DNA of 58,740 nt from Ruminococcus sp. (GTDB taxonomy: Bacteria > Bacillota > Clostridia > Oscillospirales > Ruminococcaceae), in the NCBI GenBank assembly GCA_015066805.1, contig SVNP01000015.1, positions 1 through 58,740 of the forward strand, in the 5' to 3' direction. Made by a program: the position numbers and the translations under genes. Positions 17,173 to 25,613 of this stretch are shown here, piece after piece. How positions within the stretch are numbered: position 1 is the first letter of the stretch; every line of letters starts with the position of its first letter. The notes beneath the pieces were generated by a model. That model saw nothing but the letters and a program-made list of their open reading frames with translations. It was not told the DNA's origin and did no database searches.

Positions 17173-17207
17173 AAAAGTGCGTTCGGATGATGCCCGAACG
17201 CACTTTT
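17173..17207. terminator. Bidirectional terminator between flippase and GH10
   Basis: A perfect 14-bp stem (AAAAGTGCGTTCGG with CCGAACGCACTTTT) with a 7-nt loop, A-rich on one side and T-rich on the other. It serves both convergent genes. Confidence 0.9.
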
Positions 17208-17222
17208 CATATGAAATTCACA

Positions 17223-20200
17223 TCAGAATCCGCTGACAATACCTGCCAGATACTCCAGAATCTTTACACTGTCATCGGGTGCAGGAATACCGTCACGAGT
17301 TACATCCGCATTGAGAATACCCTGCTCGGAAACCTTTGCTGCGGTATCTTCAGCCAGCAGACGGTTCAGCAGAATCACATCATCGATCTTCACCTGACCG
17401 TCCTCGTTCACATCACCCAATTTCAGAGAAGGATCGGTTTCGCCCTCCAGCATCAGTACACCGAAATACTGTGTGGTGGTATAACCAAGACCTGTGGTAT
17501 CACCCGACCAGTTGGAAATACCTGCACGGGCACCGCTGCCGTTATCGTCGTTGATCTGCACATCAAATCCCACAGCCTGACCGCTTGTAAAGGGGCTGAT
17601 GGAATAAGGAATTGCCACCTCGACCAGATAGCCGTTTGCGGTAGTTGCCGCTGCGGAAAGATAGTCGTCTACGCTGTGATTATCGGAAACGGTCTTGCTG
17701 CCGTCAAAACCGATTCTGCACTGCATATCGTCATTCTGATAAGCGGAAGACTTGTTGTTGTTCTCATCAAAGAAAATCTCTACGGTGTCGGTTTCGTAGT
17801 GATTTGCGCTGCTGGAGTGAGTACCGTTGGGATCGGTGACCTCCACCAGCACATACACATACTTGGAATCCCACAGCATTTTTGCGGTACCGTAGGCATT
17901 CTCATTGGCATTGCCCATCTGGAAGCGGTTGATCTGCACCATAGGAGCATTCTCCCAGGCAGCGTCGATCTCACCGTCTACGGTGACGGTACCTGCGGCA
18001 GCATCGGCACAAATGGGATAAGCTGCCAGCGTGATCGTACCTGCTGTTTCGGGAGTCAATGCATTTTCAAGGGTCAAACTGTTCCAAGGTACATCGTTCA
18101 GAACGATCTCAATAGAAAGCTCCGCGCCGACTGTCGGGTCAGCCAAAAGAATTTCAAAATCAGTAGTACCGGCATTCACAATATGTTCTTCTTGGACAAT
18201 TTTGACAGTGCCGTCATTCGAAATGCGGTGAATGCACAGTATTAAGCGACCACTTTCCTTTGCATTCACCCGCAAAGTTAGCATTTCGCCATCCCAAGCG
18301 GCCTTAAAAGAACCTGCTGTTCCGATAGCAGATGCCGACTGCACAGCAAATGCGTCCTCCAAAGAGGTGCCGGATGCGTCAATGGCATTCTTATTTTGAA
18401 TGGTCTGCACAGGAGCCGTCGGATCCAGCACCGCATAGAAAGCAGGCTTGGCGCAGTAGTCCTCATCAAACAGCAGCGGATATCCGCCGATCCAGCTTGT
18501 GGAATCGGTAATACCCCAGAATACCACGGCAGTAATGTTACAGCCATCCTTTTTGCAGTTGATAATGCACTCCATGAGAGAACGGTAACGCTCTGCCAGT
18601 TCAAGCTGTGCCGCATTGCTGTTATCCTTTACATCTACATCCAGCTCGGTGATCTGTACCTCCAGACCCAGTGCGGAATACGCACGGATGGCGTCCTCGT
18701 AACCATCCAGCGTGGGGTAGCTCAGCTTCAGATGAGATTGCATACCCACACCGTCAATCAGTCCCTCAGCCGCCAGATCTTCCACCATAGCAACAATGGC
18801 ATCCCGCTTAGCGGGAGCATACTCGTTGAAATCATTGTAGAACAGCTTGCAGCCTTCAGGCGCATATTTTCTGGCATAGGTGAAAGCATAGGTCACAAAA
18901 TCCTCACCAATGGTCTGAATCCAGGGAGAATAATTGCTGTCCTCGGTAGTAGAGCCGGGCGTGCGGTAATTGCCGTCATCCCGGAAGGTCTCATTGACCA
19001 CATCCCAGCAGTAGAACTCCACATCGGGCCATTCCTCGGCAAGGGTCTGCAATACCTCACGGATGTAGTTTTCCATGCGAGCCAGCATGGTGTCACGATC
19101 CACCCATGCACCTGTATCGGAGTAACCCTCACGGAAGAACCAATCGGGAGTCTGGCTGTGCCACACCAGCGTGTGACCGCGCACAGGCAGATCATTGTCG
19201 GCGGCAAATTGCAGCAAAGGCTCTGCACCTGCCAGGGAGATGGCAACCTCTGTTTCGGAACCAAGAGCCTGACAAGCCTTCTGGTTCAGCACAGAATCGG
19301 GCTTCAGCTCATTGCCGAAGGTGAGGGAGTTGTAGTGCTTCAGGATCAGATCCTTGGTAGCCTGCTGTGAAAGCTCAGGCACGGTACTGGCGCAGCCAAC
19401 CTTAAAGAGATCCTCGTAGGCAGCGCACAGGCTATCCAGATCGGCTTCAATCTGAGGATCCGGCAGATGGGTGCAGACCACATCATCAATGTAAAAATCA
19501 ATGGTGTTATCCTGCTGAGAGGGATTGGAGCTCCAAGTGGGCTGAATGTAAAAAGCCAGATTGCTCACGCCCTCGGGAATGGTATAACGGGTGGCGATCT
19601 GTACCCATTCGCCCTGTACAGTAGATTCCGCAGCAAGGTTCTTATACTGTGTCACGCCGCCCTCATTGTACATCAGGTAGATCTGGAAAGAAGCGGAATC
19701 TGTCCAGTTTTCTCCTGCATAGGTCGCCCAGCAGGAGAAAGAATAGTATCCGCCCTGCTCCAGAAACAGTGTGCAGTCCACAGCAGGGCTGTTCCAAAGC
19801 TCGGTTCTGCCGGAGGTATACAGCGAATAGCTGCCACTGTGTGCATAATCGGTGGAAATGGCGATATCACAGCTTCTGGCGAACCAGTCACCCACATTGC
19901 CATCCTCAAAATCGTAGGAAAAACCATCCTGTGTTTCCCCCTGATAGACCTCACCGGTACCGGAGCAGTCATCAATGTAATAGGGCAGATCGGTGTCATC
20001 GCACTGGGTGTACAGGGTTATGCCGGTGATATCCGCAGCAAAGGTCACATTGGCAGTCATCTGTGCCCATTCACCCTTGGTGGCAGTCACAGAACCGATG
20101 CTGCCGTAGCGGGTCTCACCGTTCTGCACATACTTGTACCCAAGCTGGAAGTTCTGTGTGGCGTTGGCAGCTTCGTCATCATAGTAGAACCACAGGCTGC

Positions 20201-20495
20201 AGGTATAGCTCTGACCGGCATAATAATAACCGACTTTGCTGCATTCTGCGCCCTGCCAGTTCTGCTCACGGTCAGTGATGTACATACTGGATTCACCGGT
20301 ATGTGCCACCTCCGTGGTAAGAGAAACGGTAGCCGCACCGCCATGGGATGCCCAGCCGTCTGTATCGCCGTCCTCGAAATCGTCAAAGAACAGCTCTACC
20401 GGCTCTGCGCTGACTGTTTGTGCGGGCAATGATGCGGCCACTGTCAGACCCATCACCGCAGCACACAAAGCAGAAAGCATACGATTGTGTTTCAT
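17223..20495 (-). CDS. GH10 endo-xylanase with two CBM22-like modules, CBM9-like module and dockerin
   Basis: Secreted cellulosomal xylanase of 1090 residues. Order: signal peptide (1-30), two CBM22-like jelly-rolls (about 35-180 and 195-345, each opening with DFEDG), GH10 barrel (about 355-710), a linker domain without a recognised family (about 725-830), a CBM9-like domain (about 835-1020, opening VTVDGEIDAAW), and a dockerin (about 1027-1090). GH10 evidence: TFGNELKPDS, GHTLVWHSQTPDWF, acid/base Glu502 in WDVVNE, nucleophile Glu617 in ITELDV. Dockerin loops DVNEDGQVKIDD and DVTRDGIPAPDD. GGAGG precedes the start at 20495. Part of the 725-830 linker (about 18060-18300) is AT-richer than its surroundings. 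Confidence 0.93.
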   Translation of the reverse strand: MKHNRMLSALCAAVMGLTVAASLPAQTVSAEPVELFFDDFEDGDTDGWASHGGAATVSLTTEVAHTGESSMYITDREQNWQGAECSKVGYYYAGQSYTCSLWFYYDDEAANATQNFQLGYKYVQNGETRYGSIGSVTATKGEWAQMTANVTFAADITGITLYTQCDDTDLPYYIDDCSGTGEVYQGETQDGFSYDFEDGNVGDWFARSCDIAISTDYAHSGSYSLYTSGRTELWNSPAVDCTLFLEQGGYYSFSCWATYAGENWTDSASFQIYLMYNEGGVTQYKNLAAESTVQGEWVQIATRYTIPEGVSNLAFYIQPTWSSNPSQQDNTIDFYIDDVVCTHLPDPQIEADLDSLCAAYEDLFKVGCASTVPELSQQATKDLILKHYNSLTFGNELKPDSVLNQKACQALGSETEVAISLAGAEPLLQFAADNDLPVRGHTLVWHSQTPDWFFREGYSDTGAWVDRDTMLARMENYIREVLQTLAEEWPDVEFYCWDVVNETFRDDGNYRTPGSTTEDSNYSPWIQTIGEDFVTYAFTYARKYAPEGCKLFYNDFNEYAPAKRDAIVAMVEDLAAEGLIDGVGMQSHLKLSYPTLDGYEDAIRAYSALGLEVQITELDVDVKDNSNAAQLELAERYRSLMECIINCKKDGCNITAVVFWGITDSTSWIGGYPLLFDEDYCAKPAFYAVLDPTAPVQTIQNKNAIDASGTSLEDAFAVQSASAIGTAGSFKAAWDGEMLTLRVNAKESGRLILCIHRISNDGTVKIVQEEHIVNAGTTDFEILLADPTVGAELSIEIVLNDVPWNSLTLENALTPETAGTITLAAYPICADAAAGTVTVDGEIDAAWENAPMVQINRFQMGNANENAYGTAKMLWDSKYVYVLVEVTDPNGTHSSSANHYETDTVEIFFDENNNKSSAYQNDDMQCRIGFDGSKTVSDNHSVDDYLSAAATTANGYLVEVAIPYSISPFTSGQAVGFDVQINDDNGSGARAGISNWSGDTTGLGYTTTQYFGVLMLEGETDPSLKLGDVNEDGQVKIDDVILLNRLLAEDTAAKVSEQGILNADVTRDGIPAPDDSVKILEYLAGIVSGF

Positions 20496-20522
20496 AGTGA
20501 TTTTTCCTCCCTTTTTTCTGTA

Positions 20523-20539
20523 TGCGTAAAAGCTACGCA
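20523..20539. promoter_or_regulatory. Inverted repeat at the GH10 transcription start (candidate operator)
   Basis: TGCGTA (20523-20528) and TACGCA (20534-20539) form a perfect 6-bp inverted repeat with a 5-nt spacer, just downstream of the -10 box, where a repressor would block initiation. No regulator is identified. Confidence 0.4.
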
Positions 20540-20544
20540 AGCAT

Positions 20545-20574
20545 ATCATATCACATATAACGGAAAAATGTCAA
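20545..20574 (-). promoter_or_regulatory. Sigma-A promoter of the GH10 gene
   Basis: On the minus strand, TTGACA (20574-20569), 18-bp spacer and TATGAT (20550-20545), 50 nt upstream of the start codon. Confidence 0.85.
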
Positions 20575-20597
20575 GATTTTCTCGTTGATTTTTCATT

Positions 20598-20924
20598 CTA
20601 ACTAAAACAAGCCTGCAAATAGGGGAGTGCCATCATGGTGAGATAAGCCGCCAGAGAAGCACACAATGCCACCACGATCAACGGGCATTTGCGATATGAC
20701 AGCACTACCGCAACCACCGTACCCACCACCGCCGAAGGCATATCACCGGTGGCGTAAAACACGGAAGGCACTGTCATGGCACTTAAAACCGTGTAAGGAA
20801 TATAGTACAAAAAGCTCTGAACAAAGCGGCTTTTGATTTTTTTGCGGAAGAATGCAAAGGGAATCATGCGGATCAGATAGGTCGTTACCGCCATGATAGC
20901 CATACAAATCAGAATATACTTCAT
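20598..20924 (-). CDS. azlD: AzlD-family branched-chain amino acid export subunit
   Basis: 108 residues with four hydrophobic helices and the conserved TYLIRMIPFAFFRKKI segment of AzlD. With AzlC it forms a two-component exporter of branched-chain amino acids and analogues. Its ATG overlaps the azlC stop (ATGA at 20921-20924), so the two are translationally coupled. The gene ends about 100 bp from the divergent GH10 start region. Confidence 0.88.
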   Translation of the reverse strand: MKYILICMAIMAVTTYLIRMIPFAFFRKKIKSRFVQSFLYYIPYTVLSAMTVPSVFYATGDMPSAVVGTVVAVVLSYRKCPLIVVALCASLAAYLTMMALPYLQACFS

Positions 20925-21619
20925 GCCGATTCCTCCTCATGTGCCACAGGAAAGAAATATGCAGCCACCAATGCAGCCGCCACAGAACAAATGATCATGG
21001 CGAACCCGGAAGAAAGCACGGGAACAAAATAATATAACAAAATACTCATGGCCGCAGAGAGCAAAACTGCCACAAGAATGCCTTTGGATTTTCTGGCAGG
21101 CGGAATGATAATAGCAAGGAACATTCCATACAGCGCAATACTCAGCGCATTGGCAACCGTCATAGGCAGCAGCGTACCGGCAGCCGCACCCAGATAGGTT
21201 CCGCCGACCCAACCGGTAAAAGCAATCAGGATCATACCATATAAATATGGCGGAGAGATCTTTGCCGGCTGAATGGAAGATACCGCAAAGATCTCATCGG
21301 TAATACCAAAGGCAGCCAGCAATCTGTGCGGCAGACCAAAGCGTTCATTGGTTTTCTGTGAAAGTGCAAGGCTCATCAGCGAGTACCGTATATTGATCAC
21401 AAGCTCCGCCAAAAACAGCTCCAGATAAGCTGCATTGGCTGCGATCAATCCAACACCGGCAACCTGACCTGCGGAAGTCAGATTGGTAATGGAGATCAAA
21501 ACTGTTTGCCACACTGTTAATCCGGCTTGCACCGACATAATACCAAAGCTAAAGGATACCGACAAATATCCAAGGGCAATGGATAAACCATGCCGTAACC
21601 CGTGTCGGAAGTCTTTCAT
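20921..21619 (-). CDS. azlC: AzlC-family branched-chain amino acid permease
   Basis: 232 residues with 6-7 membrane helices. The GYLSVSFSFGIMSVQAGL opening, the TSAGQVAGVGL block and NIRYSLMSLALSQ are characteristic of AzlC, the large subunit of the AzlCD exporter. AAGGA ribosome site (within 21620-21626 on the minus strand) precedes the start. A small divergent Asn/Gln-rich gene lies 167 bp away, and the shared region contains a short inverted repeat at 21700-21713. No obvious -35/-10 pair for azlC was found. Confidence 0.9.
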   Translation of the reverse strand: MKDFRHGLRHGLSIALGYLSVSFSFGIMSVQAGLTVWQTVLISITNLTSAGQVAGVGLIAANAAYLELFLAELVINIRYSLMSLALSQKTNERFGLPHRLLAAFGITDEIFAVSSIQPAKISPPYLYGMILIAFTGWVGGTYLGAAAGTLLPMTVANALSIALYGMFLAIIIPPARKSKGILVAVLLSAAMSILLYYFVPVLSSGFAMIICSVAAALVAAYFFPVAHEEESA

Positions 21620-21731
21620 AAGGAGTCCTTTCCTGTTTTCACCATTTGAATTGCACCAAATTACGATTAGGTGTAGTAATATATCCGATTACCCCGATGT
21701 GAGAATAATCTCAAAAAGAATGGGCAACATG

Positions 21732-21759
21732 TTAACGGGAAGCAATCTTCCCCTATTAT
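21732..21759 (+). promoter_or_regulatory. Possible promoter of the Asn/Gln-rich small gene
   Basis: TTAACG (21732-21737), 16-bp spacer and TATTAT (21754-21759), 27 nt before the start. Both boxes are weak, so a sporulation or other alternative sigma factor cannot be excluded. Confidence 0.4.
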
Positions 21760-21786
21760 TCCTGTATGAAGAAACGGAGAATGCAC

Positions 21787-21921
21787 ATGAGTCAGCAGAA
21801 TCGTATGGAAAACGCCAATAACCGTCAGCAAAACAACGCACAGAACAAGAAGAACAACGAAGCACGCAACAACAAGCAGAACAACGCTCAGAACAAAAAC
21901 AACAACGAGCAGTCTTACTGA
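21787..21921 (+). CDS. Small Asn/Gln-rich protein, 44 residues
   Basis: Start at 21787 with GGAGA (21776-21780) 6 nt upstream; stop TGA at 21919-21921. Of 44 residues 17 are Asn and 8 are Gln, most others are Lys, Arg, Ala or Glu, and there is no hydrophobic segment. The unit NNAQNK appears twice (residues 16-21 and 32-37). Composition resembles gamma-type small acid-soluble spore proteins and other disordered clostridial peptides, but no defining motif is present, so the function is unknown. It stands alone between divergent azlC and the terminator of serA. Confidence 0.65.
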   Translation: MSQQNRMENANNRQQNNAQNKKNNEARNNKQNNAQNKNNNEQSY

Positions 21922-21946
21922 TGGCACTGACGGCAAGCAAATGAAA

Positions 21947-21977
21947 AACGGCACACACGCATCCGGTGTGTGCCGTT
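21947..21977 (-). terminator. Terminator of the ser operon
   Basis: A perfect 12-bp stem (AACGGCACACAC with GTGTGTGCCGTT) followed on the minus strand by TTTTCATTT. It may also stop the small plus-strand gene, although that side lacks a T tract. Confidence 0.85.
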
Positions 21978-21993
21978 ACATAGCAACCTATCG

Positions 21994-23169
21994 TCAGCCG
22001 ATGACGCGAACACGAATCACGCCTTCAATATTCTTCATATCAGCAGCCAGATCGCCGGTCAGATCACCGGTCACGTCGATCATGGTGTAAGCGTAATCCT
22101 TGCGGCTTGCGTTCACCATGTTCTCAATGTTTCCACCTGCATTGCTGATGAGCGTAGTCAGACCTGCAACCACATTCTTCACGTTCTTGTGCAGAATGCA
22201 GAACTTCTTGCCCACAGCGTTCATCTCGGCATTGGGGAAGTTCACACTGTTGCGGATGTTGCCGTTCTCCAGATACTCAACCAGCTCGTTGGCAGCCATA
22301 ACAGCGCAGTTATCCTCAGCTTCCTCGGTAGAAGCACCAAGGTGAGGAATTGCGATTGCACCTTCCATGTTAGCAGACTTTGCGTTGGGGAAATCGGTAA
22401 CATACTTGCGTACCTTACCGGACTTCAGAGCAGCCTCCATAGCATCGTCATCCACCAGCAGATCACGGGCAAAGTTCAGGATCACAACGCCATCCTTCAT
22501 CATGGCGATGGTCTCGGCATTGATCATCTTCTTGGTGTTGATGCCGGGATCGGGGTTCTCGATCAGCGGTGTATGCACAGAGATGAAATCACACTCACGG
22601 AAGATCTCCTCACGGGTCTTAACATGGTGAATGGTGCGGGACAGATTCCAAGCAGCGTCAATGGAGATGTAGGGGTCGCAGCCGTACACTTCCATGCCCA
22701 GATGTGTTGCAGCATTGCCCAGAGGACCGCCGATAGCACCCAGACCGATGATACCCAGCTTCTTACCCTTCAGCTCGGTACCGGCAAACTTGGACTTACC
22801 CTTTTCCACCATCTTGGCAACAGTCTCCTCGCCCTTGATGGTCTGTACCCACTGAATACCGCCGATGATATCACGGGAAGCCAGCAGCATACCTGCAATC
22901 GCCAGCTCCTTAACGCCGTTTGCGTTGGCACCGGGCGTATTGAACACCACGATACCCTCATCAGCGCAGCGGTCAACTGGGATATTGTTCACGCCTGCAC
23001 CTGCTCTTGCGATGGCCAGCAGGCTGTCACCGAAGGTCATCTCGTGCATAACAGCAGAACGAACCAGGATGGCATCGGGGTTTTCGCAGGTATCGGCAAC
23101 CTGATAGTTGTCGTTGAGCTGTGCCAGACCCACGGGAGAGATCTTATTCAAAGTCTGAATCTGAAACAT
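21994..23169 (-). CDS. serA: D-3-phosphoglycerate dehydrogenase with ACT domain
   Basis: 391 residues. First enzyme of serine synthesis: oxidises 3-phosphoglycerate with NAD. Seen: RAGAGVNN, the NAD-binding LGIIGLGAIGGPLGN, SVHTPLIEN, and the catalytic His in IPHLGASTEEAEDN; a C-terminal ACT domain (about 320-391) suggests feedback by an amino acid. Start at 23169 (MFQIQTLNK) has AAAGGA about 9 nt upstream; an earlier in-frame codon at 23187 does not. Last gene of the serC - membrane protein - serA operon. It is the short form without the extra intervening domain. Confidence 0.93.
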   Translation of the reverse strand: MFQIQTLNKISPVGLAQLNDNYQVADTCENPDAILVRSAVMHEMTFGDSLLAIARAGAGVNNIPVDRCADEGIVVFNTPGANANGVKELAIAGMLLASRDIIGGIQWVQTIKGEETVAKMVEKGKSKFAGTELKGKKLGIIGLGAIGGPLGNAATHLGMEVYGCDPYISIDAAWNLSRTIHHVKTREEIFRECDFISVHTPLIENPDPGINTKKMINAETIAMMKDGVVILNFARDLLVDDDAMEAALKSGKVRKYVTDFPNAKSANMEGAIAIPHLGASTEEAEDNCAVMAANELVEYLENGNIRNSVNFPNAEMNAVGKKFCILHKNVKNVVAGLTTLISNAGGNIENMVNASRKDYAYTMIDVTGDLTGDLAADMKNIEGVIRVRVIG

Positions 23170-23193
23170 GACAAAACATCCTTTCAAGCTAGA

Positions 23194-23639
23194 TTATAGA
23201 AGAAACATTGCAGCAATGCAGATGACAGCCACACCAAGGCACACAGCACCAATGACCAGCTTCATGCTGAAGCGCAGCACGGACTGTGCCAAGGGATGAC
23301 CAACCAAATGGCAGACCTTAGGCTGATCACCGAAAAACATAACGGAGATCTTTCCCCCACCTGCATTTCGGGCATCTGCCGAACCAAATCGGGCGTAACC
23401 TGCTCATAGAGCTTCAGCTCCATGGTTCCCTGTTCCGGAGTCTCCACCTTAACAACGGGGTTCATCGCCCCTACAAGATGGTTGACTGCTGTCAGGCCAA
23501 GGGTTGCGCCCTGTGCGGATACATAATGCACAACGGTTCCTTCGGCATATGTTTTTTTGGAATACACATTCTTATGCTCCAGAATCCCCAGTGTGAGAAA
23601 CACACCGCCGATCAGCAGCAACAAAAATATGAGTTCCAT
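23194..23639 (-). pseudogene. Small two-helix membrane protein gene with a -1 frameshift in a G tract
   Basis: The uninterrupted frame from 23639 stops at 23262 after 125 residues, but its last 32 residues look unlike protein. Shifting frame at the G5 run (CCCCC at 23354-23358 on the plus strand) restores a continuation reading GGKISVMFFGDQPKVCH and ending in a hydrophobic helix, with a stop at 23194-23196. The restored product (about 148 residues) has helices at both ends around a soluble DUF3592-like core. Start ATG overlaps the serC stop (TAATG). This is a one-base deletion, a sequencing error, or a slippery-site gene. Position inside the ser operon suggests it was co-expressed with serA and serC; function unknown. 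Confidence 0.75.
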
Positions 23640-24730
23640 TATGCGTTTTCGGCTTCAAACTGCTTCATAAAAGCAACCAGAGCCTCAACGCCCTCGCAAG
23701 GCATAGCGTTGTAGATGGAAGCTCTCATACCGCCCACGGAACGGTGACCCTTCAGGTTGATGAAGCCAGCCTTCTTGGCAGCAGCAACAAAAGCAGCGTC
23801 CTTCTCCTCATCGCCGGTGACGAAGGGAACGTTCATCAGGGAGCGATCCTTGCCCTCAACGGTAGCCTTGAACAGCTTAGACTGATCCAGGAAATCATAC
23901 AGGATAGCGGCCTTCTTCTCGTTGCGAGCCTTCATAGCGGTCAGACCGCCCTGCTCCTTCACCCACTCCAGCACCAGCTTCAGGATGTAGATGCCATAGG
24001 TGGGAGGAGTATTGTACATGGAGCCGTTGTCTGCGTGGATCTTGTAATCGAACATGGTGGGAGTACCCTCCTTTGCCTTGCCGATAAGATCCTCACGGAT
24101 GATAACGACGGTCAGACCAGCAGGGCCCATGTTCTTCTGTGCGCCGGCATAGATCATGCCGAACTTGCTGACATCCACAGGCTCGCTGAGGATGCAGGAG
24201 CTCATATCGGCTACCAGCGGAACATTGCCGGTATCGGGCAGCTCTGCAAAGCGGGTACCGTAGATGGTGTTGTTCATGCAGATGTGGAAGTAGTCTGCAT
24301 CCTTGGTAAAATCAGCAGAATCCAGTGCGGGGATGTAAGAGAAGGTCTTATCCTTGGAAGAAGCGATGACCTTGCAGTTTTCTGCACCCATCAGCTTGCT
24401 GGCCTCCTGGTAAGCCTTGCTTGCCCACTGACCGGTCAAAACAAAATCAGCCTTACCGCTGCCGGTCATCAGGTTCAGGGGGATCATTGCGAACTGGGAA
24501 GATGCGCCGCCCTGCAGGAACAGAACCTTGTAGTTCTCGGGAATGTTCATTACGCTGCGGAGCAGTGCCTCGCACTCGTCAATGATTGCCTGATACTCCT
24601 TGGAACGGTGGGACATTTCCATAACGGACTGACCGCTGTCACCGTACTCGAGAAGCTCTGCTGCTGCCTTTTTGAGGACATCCTCGGGCAGAACAGCGGG
24701 ACCTGCGCTGAAGTTGTACACTCTGCTCAT
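23639..24730 (-). CDS. serC: Phosphoserine aminotransferase
   Basis: 363 residues. Second step of serine synthesis: transaminates 3-phosphohydroxypyruvate, using PLP. Seen: RVYNFSAGPAVLP at the N-terminus, MEMSHRSKEY, FLQGGASSQFAMIP, and the PLP lysine in YAGAQKNMGPAG. Start at 24730 follows GGAGG at 8 nt. It leads the operon, with a consensus promoter 93 nt upstream of the start and an 80-90 nt leader that has no recognisable riboswitch. Confidence 0.96.
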   Translation of the reverse strand: MSRVYNFSAGPAVLPEDVLKKAAAELLEYGDSGQSVMEMSHRSKEYQAIIDECEALLRSVMNIPENYKVLFLQGGASSQFAMIPLNLMTGSGKADFVLTGQWASKAYQEASKLMGAENCKVIASSKDKTFSYIPALDSADFTKDADYFHICMNNTIYGTRFAELPDTGNVPLVADMSSCILSEPVDVSKFGMIYAGAQKNMGPAGLTVVIIREDLIGKAKEGTPTMFDYKIHADNGSMYNTPPTYGIYILKLVLEWVKEQGGLTAMKARNEKKAAILYDFLDQSKLFKATVEGKDRSLMNVPFVTGDEEKDAAFVAAAKKAGFINLKGHRSVGGMRASIYNAMPCEGVEALVAFMKQFEAENA

Positions 24731-24822
24731 TGTAAAAACCTCCATGAAAATTGGTATTTGAACCAGTTTTATCCGATGTTAGCCTTGCACATCACGGCAA
24801 AAGCTATTGCATCACATCTTAT

Positions 24823-24851
24823 AGTATACAATTTTTTCCGCCAATTGTCAA
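24823..24851 (-). promoter_or_regulatory. Sigma-A promoter of the ser operon
   Basis: On the minus strand, TTGACA (24851-24846), 17-bp spacer and TATACT (24828-24823). The leader holds an imperfect direct repeat (GTGATGCAA and GTGATGTGCAA) that could be an operator. Confidence 0.88.
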
Positions 24852-24898
24852 GCCCCTGTTATGATGTTTGTGAAAAAAATAACAACCATTTTCATGGG

Positions 24899-25561
24899 TT
24901 ATTTGTGGGTATTGCCGTTGTCCCCCGCTCCCCTTTGCAGCCTGCGTGCCTCGGCTTCTGCCAGACTGCGTAAACAACCGCAATAATCCTGCCGATACAG
25001 CCCATAACTGCGGGAAAGCTCCACAGAACGGGCGTAGCCGCCCCGTTTTTTAAAATCCGAAGGGAGAAATCTCACTGCGTACTCCCCTGCCAGTCGTTCT
25101 CCGCATTGGTTGATGTAGGAAGCGTTCTTGTGGGGGCTGACAGAAAGCGTAGTAGTAAACCATTCACAGCCGTATGCCGCAGCAGCCCTTGCGGCCTCCT
25201 CCATGCGCTGTGCGATACATCTGCGGCAGCGTTCACCGCCCTCAGGGGTATCCATTGCATCACCCACCGCTCGGAGATATTCCTCCGGCACATAAGGCGG
25301 CACCAGCAGCGTAATGGGATGTACGGGGGTCATGGCATCCAATAGCTGCCGCTGTGTTTCTACCCTGCGTGCAAACTCATCAGCCGGAGCAATACAGGGA
25401 TTATAATACAGCAACAGGATCTCAAAATGCGGTGTCAGGCATTCCAGAACCGCTGTGCTGCATGGACCGCAGCAGCTATGCAGCAGCAGCTTCGGGGGCG
25501 GATCCGAAGGCAGCATTTTGATGATATCATCCATCTCCGTATGATATTGACGTTTTTCCAT
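24899..25561 (-). CDS. queH: Epoxyqueuosine reductase QueH
   Basis: 220 residues. QueH performs the last step of queuosine tRNA modification, reducing epoxyqueuosine, and is unrelated to cobalamin-dependent QueG. Seen: LLLHSCCGPCS near residue 28, YYNPCI, a GGERCRRCIAQRM block, FTTTLSVSPHKN, and YCGCLRS near the C-terminus: the metal-binding cysteines of the family. ATG 25561 has GGGGAG upstream; an earlier in-frame start at 25597 reads into the terminator. The gene lies just after the fakA terminator and needs its own promoter or read-through. Confidence 0.9.
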   Translation of the reverse strand: MEKRQYHTEMDDIIKMLPSDPPPKLLLHSCCGPCSTAVLECLTPHFEILLLYYNPCIAPADEFARRVETQRQLLDAMTPVHPITLLVPPYVPEEYLRAVGDAMDTPEGGERCRRCIAQRMEEAARAAAAYGCEWFTTTLSVSPHKNASYINQCGERLAGEYAVRFLPSDFKKRGGYARSVELSRSYGLYRQDYCGCLRSLAEAEARRLQRGAGDNGNTHK

Positions 25562-25581
25562 AAGCAACTCCCCTATTGCGA

Positions 25582-25609
25582 AAAAAAGGGCGGTCACCCG
25601 CCCTTTTTT
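25582..25609 (-). terminator. Terminator after fakA
   Basis: GGGCGG (25588-25593) pairs with CCGCCC (25598-25603) around a TCAC loop, flanked by A7 and T6 runs that extend the stem and give the U tail in either direction. Confidence 0.85.
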
Positions 25610-25613
25610 CTTG

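Noticed and set aside
24731-24822. Serine T-box or riboswitch in the serC leader
   Set aside because: The leader is under 90 nt and lacks the T-box antiterminator sequence and a terminator.
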